A stretch of DNA of 64,000 bases, taken from contig CAZKVU010000002.1 in assembly GCA_964556475.1 (NCBI GenBank), positions 12,460 to 76,459 on the forward strand. Direction: 5' to 3'. The notes under the pieces are model-generated. The model did not search any database, was not told the DNA's origin, and saw nothing but the letters and a program-made list of their open reading frames with translations. Each line of letters begins with the position of its first letter. Position 1 is the stretch's first letter. This document shows positions 16,966-25,330 of the stretch, piece after piece. The position numbers and the translations under genes are program-made. This stretch comes from CAZKVU01 sp964556475. Lineage in GTDB: Bacteria > Patescibacteriota > Microgenomatia > UBA1406 > HO2-37-13b.

Positions 16966-18065
16966 AGATAATGTTTTATCTGGTTGTAAAAATGATCGAT
17001 ACTAAATTTTTTGACCTCTGTCTCGCCGTGTTTGGCTGTTAATTCCTGTAAAGTGTATGATACCGACTTAAATATTTCAAGAGCTGCTTTGATTGATGTG
17101 GGTGACTGTTCATTGAAAAAGAGCCCTGTTAGATCGGGTTTAATTGTGTCACGTGCACCGCCCTTACCGTATGCGATAACAGGGCAGCCGAATAGCTGCG
17201 CTTCAAGTGCCGTATATCCGAAATCTTCCTCCTGAGGCATAATAAGCGCCTGAGCTTCAGAATAAAGTTTGGCAAGATTTTCATCGCTTACATCATGTAT
17301 AAATTCAATATTGTGTCGCGAAATACCTTTCAGCTTATTTTTCTGACTTCCGTCCCCGATAATTTTCAAAGTACCCCCGATCTCATTAAATGTTTGTATT
17401 ACCAGATCAATACGTTTATACGGTTCTAATCGGGAAACAATGAGAAAGTATGGTTCGCGCTTTCCAGATGAAGACTGAGATGTTGAAAGATTATTTTTGA
17501 TTTTCTTCCAGTATTCGTAATCAAATGGAGGGTGAATAACATCAGCATCTCGGTTATAGTACGATTTTATCTTATGCTTAACTGAAGATGATAATGTTAG
17601 CAGCACGTCGGGCCTTTGTGCTGCTATATAGTCCCATTTTTTTAGATGATTCAGATATGGTTTTCCTATTTTCCCCATGAGAGTGCTGGTATAGAGCTTT
17701 GAATCGTCTCCCCAAAGCATTCGAGATGGACTTAATATGTATGAAATATGTTTTGTTTCAGGGCGTGTTATCACTCCTTTTGCAAAAGAACTACTAATCG
17801 AAAGAACTACATCATAGTGAGAAAAATCAAAGCTTTCGAATGCAAATGGATAAAGCGGGATTGATCGAATGCGATTTTTACGAATAAATGGTGGAAGTTT
17901 TTGAATAAATGATGTTTTTGGGTGTAGTCTATGGTGCCATCTCAGTGTTTCATCGACATAGGATGTGAACCAATCAACCTCAGGGAATAATGTGTTCACC
18001 ATTAATAATAAGCGTTCAGCCCCACCCCATTTATCCATCCAATCATAGACACATGCTATTTTCAT
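16962..18065 (-). CDS. Glycosyltransferase family 4
   Basis: A 367-residue GT-B enzyme, probably transferring a sugar from a nucleotide donor onto a lipid-linked glycan. The N-terminal domain opens CVYDWMDKWGGAERLLL; the donor-binding C-terminal domain has VSRLEPYKRIDLVI near 213 and the EX7E motif in EEDFGYTALEAQLFG near 283. Overlaps of 4 bp with both neighbours put it in a tight operon with manC, so mannose is a plausible donor sugar, by inference only. Confidence 0.9.
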   Translation of the reverse strand: MKIACVYDWMDKWGGAERLLLMVNTLFPEVDWFTSYVDETLRWHHRLHPKTSFIQKLPPFIRKNRIRSIPLYPFAFESFDFSHYDVVLSISSSFAKGVITRPETKHISYILSPSRMLWGDDSKLYTSTLMGKIGKPYLNHLKKWDYIAAQRPDVLLTLSSSVKHKIKSYYNRDADVIHPPFDYEYWKKIKNNLSTSQSSSGKREPYFLIVSRLEPYKRIDLVIQTFNEIGGTLKIIGDGSQKNKLKGISRHNIEFIHDVSDENLAKLYSEAQALIMPQEEDFGYTALEAQLFGCPVIAYGKGGARDTIKPDLTGLFFNEQSPTSIKAALEIFKSVSYTLQELTAKHGETEVKKFSIDHFYNQIKHYL

Positions 18066-19174
18066 AAGGATGCCTGATATATTCGTAATGTTTGTGTTGT
18101 CATCTTTCTGAATGTAAATGTATGTGAAATATGGTTTATCGGTAAAAAGTAGTTTTGCATAGCTTTATTATCAAGCTGGGCGATAAATGAATTAATTGTA
18201 TCTGCAATATCATGCGCATTGTTTGGGTTAAATGGCGCGTAATGTTCGCCAAGAATTTCTTTAAAAATAGGAATCTCTGAGGCGATTATTGGGCATGAGA
18301 AGTATGATGCCTCAATGAGTGGAAGCCCAAAACCTTCATCAAGTGATGGATGAATAAGAGCAGCAGCATGTTTATAGAAATAACTGAAATCAGCCAAAGA
18401 CGGGTTATGATAGAAAATAACTCGACTTAGTTCTAGTTGTGATAGGTTTTCCCTTAATCGCTGTGCAAAATAATCTTTCGGCCCAACAAGGACAAGTGAA
18501 TAGTTTTTATCGACCAGCTTAAAAGCCTCAATAAGCTTTTCTACATTTTTATGAGGGTAGAAGTTACCAACGTAGATAAAAAAAGGGTGTGGAATTTTAT
18601 CCCTAAGATCTTGATTTTCCTGCACATTGAGCAGTTCTTCATTAAATCCTTCATATGTCACCTGGATTTTGGATTTTATGGACGGTCCAAAATATTTGAC
18701 TATCGAATTTTTGACCGTTTCTGATGGTGTAATGATTGTGCGTGAATTTTGAATTCCTGATTTTAATGCAAGTTTATAGCCGAATTGCTTCATATTGTAA
18801 AGAAAAGGATTAAGTGTTGATGCGCGACCGGTTGAATGAGTAAGTGGAATTAAGTCATGAATCGTGATAACAAAATTTCTTTTATAGAGGATCGGATAGC
18901 TGAAATAGGTGAAATGCATAAGGTCGAGGTTATCCTTGGTGAGCTGGTTCAAAAATTTATACTGCTCGTCAAATGAATGCCAGTGATAATCGGCAATCCT
19001 CTTAACAAAGAGCTTATTTTGAAATTGAATTTTTTTAGCATCTTCCCTTCTCAAGTACACATAAACCTGGAACTGGAAAATCATATTCTCAAGATTCTTG
19101 AGCAGATTGCGAGTGTAGACGCCAACGCCAGTTTGGTTAATGAGGCGGGCATCAATTCCGATTCTCGTCATCAT
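18062..19174 (-). CDS. Glycosyltransferase family 4
   Basis: A 370-residue GT-B glycosyltransferase. It opens RIGIDARLINQTGVGVYTRNLL, has ITIHDLIPL near 119, YVGNFYPHKNVEKLIEAF near 213 and the EX7E motif in LDEGFGLPLIEASYFSCP near 299. It resembles mannosyltransferases of the WbdA/MtfB group in layout. It overlaps the flanking genes by 4 bp in an operon driven from about 20061. Acceptor and donor are unknown. Confidence 0.9.
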   Translation of the reverse strand: MMTRIGIDARLINQTGVGVYTRNLLKNLENMIFQFQVYVYLRREDAKKIQFQNKLFVKRIADYHWHSFDEQYKFLNQLTKDNLDLMHFTYFSYPILYKRNFVITIHDLIPLTHSTGRASTLNPFLYNMKQFGYKLALKSGIQNSRTIITPSETVKNSIVKYFGPSIKSKIQVTYEGFNEELLNVQENQDLRDKIPHPFFIYVGNFYPHKNVEKLIEAFKLVDKNYSLVLVGPKDYFAQRLRENLSQLELSRVIFYHNPSLADFSYFYKHAAALIHPSLDEGFGLPLIEASYFSCPIIASEIPIFKEILGEHYAPFNPNNAHDIADTINSFIAQLDNKAMQNYFLPINHISHTFTFRKMTTQTLRIYQASL

Positions 19175-20052
19175 AATTTTGATTTGAGATCAATACCCGC
19201 ATAGACGAGTGAATTGATAAAAGATGGATGGTGAGGGGCATAATGAGTTCGATAAAAAATTTTCATTGCTTCATAAAAATGTTTCTTTGTAAGTGAGCGC
19301 TGTTCAGTATTGTTGTTTTTTTTAAGTCCGCTTTGACTTTTATGATGGATCACTGTGAACAGTGGGTAATATATGATTTTGTACCCTTTCTGCTTGATGC
19401 GGTAGGATAAATCAACGTCTTCCCCGTACATGAAGTATGTTTCATCAAATCCGTTGATTTCATCAAGAATTTTTTTGCGAGTGAGATAAAATGCAGCAGC
19501 TGGTGAATCGATTTCGTGAATAGTATTAAGGTTAAGATGTGTAAGGTGATAGCCTCCAAAGACTCTTGAGAGCAGAGGAATACGGGAAAACAGTACCTCA
19601 AGTTTTGTGAAATAACATATTGATCGCCAGATTGTGGGAAATCCTCGGTGCGAGGCAGGATCAATATTACCCGATGGCATTTCAACACGAACCGTTAATG
19701 CGCCAACATCCAAGTTATTCCTCATGAAGTTGACGAGTTCATCGAAATTGACATTATCTGCAAAAGCGTCAGAATTCAGGAGAAGTATATATTCTCCTTG
19801 TGCCGTTCGAATCCCAATATTGTTTGCTGCACCAAAGCCAATGTTTTTTTGGTTTTGGATAATACGGATAGTGTTCTTCCCGTCAGATAATTGGCAGAGC
19901 ATGTCAAAAGAACCATCGGATGAGTTGTTATCAACCACAATTATTTCATAGGTGATTGATGGGCTTTTCTGAAGGGCTGTTTCAACTGCAGTGAGCGATT
20001 TTTGAGTGAGCTCCTTGGTGTTGAATGAAATAATAATAATGGACAGCGTCAT
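19171..20052 (-). CDS. Glycosyltransferase family 2
   Basis: A GT-A type, rhamnosyltransferase-like enzyme of 293 residues. It shows SIIIISFNTKELTQKSL at the start, VVDNNSSDGS near 39, the metal-binding LLLNSDAF near 91 and FYLTRKKILDEINGFDETYFMYGEDVDLSYRI near 188, a typical ED-containing region. It is the first gene of the operon ending in manC. An extended -10 box lies 8 nt before the ATG. Confidence 0.93.
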   Translation of the reverse strand: MTLSIIIISFNTKELTQKSLTAVETALQKSPSITYEIIVVDNNSSDGSFDMLCQLSDGKNTIRIIQNQKNIGFGAANNIGIRTAQGEYILLLNSDAFADNVNFDELVNFMRNNLDVGALTVRVEMPSGNIDPASHRGFPTIWRSICYFTKLEVLFSRIPLLSRVFGGYHLTHLNLNTIHEIDSPAAAFYLTRKKILDEINGFDETYFMYGEDVDLSYRIKQKGYKIIYYPLFTVIHHKSQSGLKKNNNTEQRSLTKKHFYEAMKIFYRTHYAPHHPSFINSLVYAGIDLKSKL

Positions 20053-20060
20053 ATTGTTTG

Positions 20061-20069
20061 ATTATATCA
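20061..20069 (-). promoter_or_regulatory. Extended -10 promoter of the GT2-manC operon
   Basis: TGATATAAT on the minus strand, 8 nt before the ATG at 20052. It lies just outside the GC-rich island and is intact. Confidence 0.6.
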
Positions 20070-20093
20070 GGATATGGAAATATACAAAGTGTG

Positions 20094-20218
20094 ACCTCGT
20101 AATGTTGAAATGAAAATGATGAGCTGATAGCTTCCGGTTGCCTTGTGGGCAAGCTGCCGCGATGGCAGTGGATGCTTGTCAGTCTTCACGTTCATCTGTG
20201 ACCAACGTTACGAGAGGT
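20094..20218. other. Possible structured RNA or palindromic element
   Basis: Arms 20094-20107 and 20203-20218 are complementary (CGTAATGTTG with CAACGTTACG, one G-U, plus ACCT/AGGT across a 2-nt bulge). Inside, CTGATAGC pairs with GCTTGTCAG, and two hairpins (TTGCC/GGCAA and CTGCC/GGCAG, the latter closed by GCGAT) sit side by side. GTGACC occurs at both ends as a direct repeat. I do not recognise a known RNA family; it could equally be a DNA-level mobile element end. Either strand could be transcribed. Confidence 0.35.
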
Positions 20219-20333
20219 GGATATGTGTGTTGCGAGTCGTCACTTGACTCAAGGAAGGAGGGGTGAGGGGTGCGAGAGGTTGGGTTGGGTAGGGAATGGT
20301 CACCGAATGCGCACGGTCAGGCGAAGACGGGCG

Positions 20334-20972
20334 TTAGCCCATTTCGCAGTCGCCCTTCGTGTAGAGACGCGGCTGGATCGGCGAACCGTCCGGGTTGACA
20401 GTGGCGTAGGGAACGGCCCGGCAAAGGGTTACACCCCCGCTGGAATTGACCACACCGCTGAGGTCTAGGGTTGGCTCGCTGAGCCAGCCCTCGAGCAGGT
20501 TGCCCGGGTCGTTGAGCTGGATCGTGCCGCCCTCGGTGGGAAGGTAGTAGTGGCTGTTCGTGACGTTGACGGGACCGAGGTAGTTGAACGGGTACTGCAC
20601 CACCGGAAATGGCGGAGGGCCGTTGCCCGGGATGTTGGGGTTGACATAGATGCCGGGTGGGGGGTTGGACCCCTCGAACGGCACCTCCGGGAGGGGCATG
20701 GGCTCGTAGTGGTCCGGGTTGAACCACGTGGGAATGGGCTGCGGGTTGAGGTGTGGGCTGAACGGCCCGGCTCCTGGCTGGAAGAGTCCCCTTGGCTGCA
20801 CGGGGGCAGCCGGGACCTCGACCGGAGGCGGTGCGATCGGCGTTGCCGGCTGTGCCGGTGGCGGGGTCGCGGTGACCACCACGATCTGCGGCGGTCCGGC
20901 GCAGCCGAACAGCGTCGCTGCGAGCGCCCCCATCAGCAGTAGGAACATCACTCGAACTGTCAGTCGTCGCAT
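20334..20972 (-). CDS. Pro-rich secreted lipoprotein, GC-rich, unknown function
   Basis: A 212-residue protein with a lipoprotein signal peptide: basic RRLTVRV, hydrophobic core and lipobox LFGC near residues 21-24. After the Cys comes GPPQIVVVTATPPPAQPATP, a pattern typical of Chloroflexota lipoproteins, then a Pro/Asn-rich region and a C-terminal part with two more Cys (TLCRAVPY and GDCEMG). A GAGGAG Shine-Dalgarno site lies 6 nt before the ATG, unlike any neighbouring gene. Codon usage is GC-rich. The opposite-strand frames here are compositional shadows. The function is unknown. Confidence 0.75.
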   Translation of the reverse strand: MRRLTVRVMFLLLMGALAATLFGCAGPPQIVVVTATPPPAQPATPIAPPPVEVPAAPVQPRGLFQPGAGPFSPHLNPQPIPTWFNPDHYEPMPLPEVPFEGSNPPPGIYVNPNIPGNGPPPFPVVQYPFNYLGPVNVTNSHYYLPTEGGTIQLNDPGNLLEGWLSEPTLDLSGVVNSSGGVTLCRAVPYATVNPDGSPIQPRLYTKGDCEMG

Positions 20973-21015
20973 GGGATTCTCCTCAGGATCAGTGGGTTGG
21001 CGTTGTTCTTGCGCT

Positions 21016-21137
21016 ACTTCAACTTCGTTCTTTCCTCTTCTTTCTCTCTTCTCTCTTTCTCCTTTCTTTTCTGCGTTGATACACGCATATAAGCTGAAAG
21101 CCTCTAATAATAATAAATAATGAAGGTTTTCAGCTTA
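21016..21137. repeat. Polypyrimidine tract and inverted repeat at island right edge
   Basis: About 60 nt of almost pure C/T on the plus strand (polypurine on the minus strand, i.e. the lipoprotein leader) are followed by an inverted repeat: TAAGCTGAAAGCCT at 21090-21103 and AAGGTTTTCAGCTTA at 21123-21137, with one mismatch and an AT-only loop. There is no U-tract, so it is not a normal terminator. Confidence 0.6.
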
Positions 21138-21196
21138 AAAGCATGTACCAACTAGAACATACACATATCCGAATTATCAATGTGCTCAAAAAGCGA

Positions 21197-21202
21197 TATA
21201 AT
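21197..21202 (+). promoter_or_regulatory. -10 box of the GT39-like gene
   Basis: TATAAT 11 nt before the ATG at 21214; a second box TATACT at 21204-21209 is 4 nt before it. Either implies a leader of only a few bases. Confidence 0.5.
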
Positions 21203-21213
21203 TATACTCGAAT

Positions 21214-22512
21214 ATGGTCAAAAAGTCAATACTATGGGTCATAATTTTGAGCTTAATTTCGCTTTCAGTTGTTTTTTTTAAGTTCAATCAAATTCCTCAG
21301 CATCTCGATTTTGATGAGGTTGAATTTGCCCGACTAGCTCTCTCATTATTCAAAACACCGGTAACTATCTATTCTCCGTACGCTACGGGACACGCAACAC
21401 CATATTTTTACCTCATATTGAGCTCGTTTTTGTTATTTGATGTCACATCCTTCGCTTTAAGACTACCTGCTGCCATCTTCGGTGCATTATGTCCAATTGT
21501 TCTCTATTACATCGGCTTTGAGCTTAAAAAGCCCCTTTTCCAGTATAAAGAGAGCTCTAACATTCATATTAATTCGCTTATTTCTCCTCAATTTTTCGCA
21601 TTTATACTAGGATTACTTCTTATTACCCAAAGTTGGTATTTTAATTTTGCCCGATTTGCATTCGAGGCAACATTTATGCTTTTTCTTGAGCTTATTTCAG
21701 TGTATTTTCTTGTACGTTTTATCAATAAACCCACTATTCAGGATGTTCTGGGCTTAGCGCTTTTTGCTGCTCTCGCATACAATTCATATATTCCTGGTCG
21801 ACTGTTTTTTGTTTTGCCGTTACTTTTCATCATTCTACAGGCAAGACGTACTGGATTATGGAATCATCTGCTTATTTTTATCATAACTTTTGTTGTTTTT
21901 ACTGCCCCACTTAACTTGCATCTCATGAGTCATGGGGACTCCCGAGTTTCATCACAGTCTTATCTGAACAATGCCGAATTAAGCATTACTGAGAAGGCGC
22001 AATTTTTTGCTTCAAATGTAGTTTCATCTCAAACAATGCTTTTCTATCCGGGGAAAGGGGATAACCACGGCACGCATAATTATCCATATAAAAACGCGCT
22101 CAACCCGATTATGTATATACTTTTTTTTGGAGGACTTATTATCGCTTTATTAAAATTCAGAACCAATACAATCATCCAGCTTTTTTTTGCATATTATCTT
22201 ATCTCAATAATACCTACATTACTAACGTATCCCTGGGAAAATCCAAATATGCTTCGTATGTATTCAGCGCTTGTTCCTATTGTATTTTTTAGCAGCTTGA
22301 GTATTTTGTGGGTAATGAATTATACAAATCAAAAAATAGATAAAAAATATGCCATTATCCTCGCTTTTATTATAATTAGCTTGTCTGCAGCATACGAATT
22401 TCGATCGTATTATATGTTTCATGTGCAGGTATTTAATCAGGCCTTCGAAATGATCAACATATTTATTGATATGGATCCAGATCGCCTTAAGATTTTTTAC
22501 CTGAACCAGTGA
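21214..22512 (+). CDS. GT39/ArnT-like membrane glycosyltransferase
   Basis: A polytopic GT-C protein of 432 residues with about ten membrane segments. The first extracytoplasmic loop holds the expected acidic pair (HLDFDEVEFARLALSLF near residue 32), as in protein mannosyltransferase and ArnT families, which use polyprenyl-linked sugars. A second loop has GHATPYFY. It converges on an acyltransferase gene and overlaps its 3' end by 16 bp. Substrate unknown; a role in surface glycan or protein glycosylation is inferred from context. Confidence 0.82.
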   Translation: MVKKSILWVIILSLISLSVVFFKFNQIPQHLDFDEVEFARLALSLFKTPVTIYSPYATGHATPYFYLILSSFLLFDVTSFALRLPAAIFGALCPIVLYYIGFELKKPLFQYKESSNIHINSLISPQFFAFILGLLLITQSWYFNFARFAFEATFMLFLELISVYFLVRFINKPTIQDVLGLALFAALAYNSYIPGRLFFVLPLLFIILQARRTGLWNHLLIFIITFVVFTAPLNLHLMSHGDSRVSSQSYLNNAELSITEKAQFFASNVVSSQTMLFYPGKGDNHGTHNYPYKNALNPIMYILFFGGLIIALLKFRTNTIIQLFFAYYLISIIPTLLTYPWENPNMLRMYSALVPIVFFSSLSILWVMNYTNQKIDKKYAIILAFIIISLSAAYEFRSYYMFHVQVFNQAFEMINIFIDMDPDRLKIFYLNQ

Positions 22513-23090
22513 GCGCGGCCAATTTTGTATGAATATTCAGTAAGATCCCTTTTTTTTATTTCTTTAGCGGGCACACCGCCAACAACAGATCCTGGAGCGA
22601 CATTTTTAGTGACAACTGCACCCGCAGCAACAATGGCGCCTTTCCCAATTGTAACACCAGGCATAATAATAGCTCGCGGGCCAATAAATACATAATCCTC
22701 AATCACAACAGGCTCAGTATGATGTGCGAAGTGAGGGTGATTTATATCGTGTTCTGCATTGTAAATCATTACTTCAGAGGCAAGAGCAACATGATTACCG
22801 ATAACAAGTTTGTCACGACCATCTAAAACTGAACGCTCTCCAATGACAGTATCACTTCCAATTGTGATATTCGCTGGATTATAAAATCGAGCATGCATAT
22901 GTATGGAAGTTCCTGCTCCAATTTTCAGCCCTCCGAGGCGATACATAAATCTACGAACATGATGAAAGGGAACGCCTCCGCTTACGTGTAGTATAAAAAC
23001 AGCTGACTCCGAAATTATTGCCCTACACCTGTTGATAGATTTACCCACGATTTCTTTTAAAGTGAGTTGTTTTCCAGTTTTATCTTTCAT
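22497..23090 (-). CDS. Hexapeptide-repeat acyltransferase (LbH family)
   Basis: A 197-residue left-handed beta-helix acyltransferase of the WcaF/NodL type. Repeats such as ITIGSDTVIGERSVLDGRDKLVIGNHVALAS and IEDYVFIGPRAIIMPGVTIGKGAIVAAGAVVTKNV carry the [LIV]-G-x4 pattern, and the catalytic His region is NAEHDINHPHFAHHTEPV. It likely acetylates a sugar of the surface glycan. It lies 6 bp downstream of a GT4 gene on the same strand and ends within the convergent GT39-like gene. Confidence 0.88.
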   Translation of the reverse strand: MKDKTGKQLTLKEIVGKSINRCRAIISESAVFILHVSGGVPFHHVRRFMYRLGGLKIGAGTSIHMHARFYNPANITIGSDTVIGERSVLDGRDKLVIGNHVALASEVMIYNAEHDINHPHFAHHTEPVVIEDYVFIGPRAIIMPGVTIGKGAIVAAGAVVTKNVAPGSVVGGVPAKEIKKRDLTEYSYKIGRAHWFR

Positions 23091-23096
23091 GATATA

Positions 23097-24173
23097 TTAT
23101 GTACTTTTGAGCGCATTTAACGTTTCACGTGCGCATTTTTCCCAGCTGAATTGTTTGACTCGTTCAAAGCCTTTCTGTTTCATGCGATCAGCTCGAGCGG
23201 GATCTTTCAGTATCTTAATTATAGAATCCCTTAGTTTCATTGTATCATGTGGGTCAAAATACTCACAGGCATCGCCGCCGATTTCTTCAAGACTGGAGCC
23301 TTGTGCAGCGAGCACAGGTGCTCCATAGTGCATTGCCTCAAGTATGGTAATGCCAAATCCTTCGTACAATGAAGGAAGAACGAAAAGTGAGGCATCTGCA
23401 TAGAGCTGGGCAAGTTTGCTATCATCAACATAGTCAGTAAATTCAACAGAATCTCCAATATTATGTTTCTGAACGAGTAGAAATAAGTCCTCATACATCC
23501 AGCCTTTTTTGCCAGCAATAACGAGTTTCATATGAGGCATCTGCTTTACGATATCTGCAAAGCTGTTAATAAGCGTTTTTATGTTTTTGCGAGGCTGGAG
23601 CGTTCCAACGTAGAGGATGTAGTTTTTGAGACTGCTATGCATTTTTTTTGCTTCTGTAGCGTTATAGCCATTATAAATGGTGACGATTTTGCCTGGTGTA
23701 ACATGATATTTCTTCATAATATCGTTTCTTGTAAAGTTAGAAACGGCGATTATTTTCTTAGATTGATGCAAGGCATGTGCAGTCCAATTTTGAAGTTTAT
23801 ATAAATCTTTGCTCAAAAATTCATGCGGGTAATACAAATATGACACATCATGAATTGTCACGACTATCGGGATCGATGTAAAAAGAGGAGTATAGTGAGC
23901 TGGTGAAAAGAATATATCAGGCTTATTTCTGATCTTTAGTAAATGCATCGGAAGAAAAATATCCCGCCACAGCATTTTTCCAGGTACATGTGTATAGGTG
24001 AAGTATTTATTCTCGCGAGGCATATGTTTGAGAGGTTTGTTTCGAAGGATAACTGAAAATTTTAAGTCCTCCGCTGCCCACGTCGAAAAATAGGTGAGCA
24101 GTTGATGTGTGTACATTGATACACCTACCCTCTCTTGAACATTTGCTTCGTTGCCATCAATCGCAATATGCAT
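23097..24173 (-). CDS. Glycosyltransferase family 4
   Basis: A 358-residue GT-B enzyme: IAIDGNEANVQERVGVSMYT at the start, VVTIHDVSYLYYP near 108, LYVGTLQPRKNIKTLI near 188 and the EX7E motif in YEGFGITILEAMHYGAP near 275. Alone or with the downstream acyltransferase it forms a unit; TATACT lies 9 nt before the ATG. Paralogous in layout to the next gene. Donor and acceptor unknown. Confidence 0.92.
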   Translation of the reverse strand: MHIAIDGNEANVQERVGVSMYTHQLLTYFSTWAAEDLKFSVILRNKPLKHMPRENKYFTYTHVPGKMLWRDIFLPMHLLKIRNKPDIFFSPAHYTPLFTSIPIVVTIHDVSYLYYPHEFLSKDLYKLQNWTAHALHQSKKIIAVSNFTRNDIMKKYHVTPGKIVTIYNGYNATEAKKMHSSLKNYILYVGTLQPRKNIKTLINSFADIVKQMPHMKLVIAGKKGWMYEDLFLLVQKHNIGDSVEFTDYVDDSKLAQLYADASLFVLPSLYEGFGITILEAMHYGAPVLAAQGSSLEEIGGDACEYFDPHDTMKLRDSIIKILKDPARADRMKQKGFERVKQFSWEKCARETLNALKST

Positions 24174-24182
24174 ACTAACTAT

Positions 24183-24188
24183 AGTATA
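24183..24188 (-). promoter_or_regulatory. -10 box of the GT4-acyltransferase unit
   Basis: TATACT on the minus strand, 9 nt before the ATG at 24173; an overlapping TATAGT at 24178-24183 is an alternative. Confidence 0.45.
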
Positions 24189-24193
24189 GATGA

Positions 24194-25330
24194 TTAAGCT
24201 GAAAGAACAGAAAGTAAGTTATGTACAAACGATTTTTTTGAAAAATGAGCGGCACGGGATAAACCTTTTTGTATTAATTCCTGACGCAGTTGAGGATTAT
24301 TATGTACTATTTTGATAGCGTTTGATATAGAATCAATATTTTTAGGATCAAATAGGAAAGCACCATCACCTGCAATTTCCTGTAAAGAGGAAATATTTGA
24401 CGTTGCAACAGGACAGCCGAGAGCCATGGCTTCGATAATTGGGTACCCAAACCCTTCGTAAAGCGAGGGATATATAAAAAATTCTGCACCCGCATATAAG
24501 CTATACAAGTCCTCATCACTTACAAAACCAAGAAAGGATATGTTTTCATGTGCTTCTTGATCATGTTCCATATTACCCCAACCAGACGGCCCAACAATGA
24601 CCAGTTGAGCATCGTTAATAGTACTTTGTTCGAAGGCCTTAATAAGCTGTGGGATATTTTTTCGTGGTTCGAGTTTACCAACGGAAAGAATATACGGTTT
24701 TTTTATGTTAAATTTCTTGTGGACAGCTGCAATATCACTCTCAGACGGCTTTGCAACCTCGACATACGGGTAAACAACTGAAATTTTTTCGGCAGGAATA
24801 TTAAGGTATTCCTGAATGTCAGCTTTCGTCTGGTGTGAGTCAACAATAATATGATCGCATTCCCTCTGTACCCAATTCATTCGTTTTTTTTGTGTAGAAA
24901 CAATGTTAGCCGAAATACCGCCATTTTTCATAGAAAGTGATGTCTTTTCAGTAAGTAGGTCAGGCCATTTGTATGCGATCATGTCGTGCACAATAGTGAC
25001 TTTTTTTGCGTGTTTTGTTGGTGGTTGGGTCCAATCTGACGATATAAACACGTCGACATTTCCCATAAATACTTCAATCGGTAATTGATGGAGGTCATTC
25101 CATAAAAAACTAAGGAGGACTGGCGGTATAACAATTTCTTTAACTTTATGATTATTTGTTACGATAATATCTTCCAAGTATCTATCAAGTTGTTGTCGAA
25201 GTGAACTATACAAAAAAGTATATGTATTTCTTTGATCGAGCTCAACAAGAGCCTGGACTAATTTTTCCGTATATCGTCCAACTCCTGAGCCTTTATATGC
25301 AGACTGAGAAATATCAATTCCAATATTCAT
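24194..25330 (-). CDS. Glycosyltransferase family 4
   Basis: A 378-residue GT-B enzyme opening NIGIDISQSAYKGSGVGRYT, with VTIVHDMIAYKWP near 111, LSVGKLEPRKNIPQLIKAF near 215 and the EX7E motif in YEGFGYPIIEAMALGCP near 292. It overlaps the previous gene by 17 bp, so it is probably translated from the same message. A polysaccharide assembly role is inferred from neighbours. Confidence 0.92.
   Translation of the reverse strand: MNIGIDISQSAYKGSGVGRYTEKLVQALVELDQRNTYTFLYSSLRQQLDRYLEDIIVTNNHKVKEIVIPPVLLSFLWNDLHQLPIEVFMGNVDVFISSDWTQPPTKHAKKVTIVHDMIAYKWPDLLTEKTSLSMKNGGISANIVSTQKKRMNWVQRECDHIIVDSHQTKADIQEYLNIPAEKISVVYPYVEVAKPSESDIAAVHKKFNIKKPYILSVGKLEPRKNIPQLIKAFEQSTINDAQLVIVGPSGWGNMEHDQEAHENISFLGFVSDEDLYSLYAGAEFFIYPSLYEGFGYPIIEAMALGCPVATSNISSLQEIAGDGAFLFDPKNIDSISNAIKIVHNNPQLRQELIQKGLSRAAHFSKKSFVHNLLSVLSA

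Larger units (their letters stand above)
20090..21140. other. GC-rich island of foreign composition
   Basis: Base composition changes sharply: from about 20130 to 20985 the sequence is strongly GC-rich, with GC-ending codons, inside an AT-rich window. The left edge (20094-20218) can fold into a multi-branched structure; the right edge has a polypyrimidine tract (about 21016-21075) and an inverted repeat (21090-21137). It sits between two divergent genes without damaging either promoter. It encodes one lipoprotein with a strong Shine-Dalgarno site. Horizontal acquisition and metagenome assembly chimera are both possible. Confidence 0.75.

Noticed and set aside
20094..20218. Known riboswitch, RNase P, SRP RNA or group II intron domain
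   Set aside because: None of the conserved core sequences of these families could be found by eye; kept only as an unassigned structured element.
20217..20468. Plus-strand reading frame opposite the lipoprotein
   Set aside because: Arg-rich composition typical of an antisense frame in GC-rich DNA; no start signal; the minus-strand frame has a Shine-Dalgarno site and lipobox.
21090..21137. Rho-independent terminator
   Set aside because: The inverted repeat lacks a following U-tract on either strand and has a long AT loop; better described as an island-edge palindrome.
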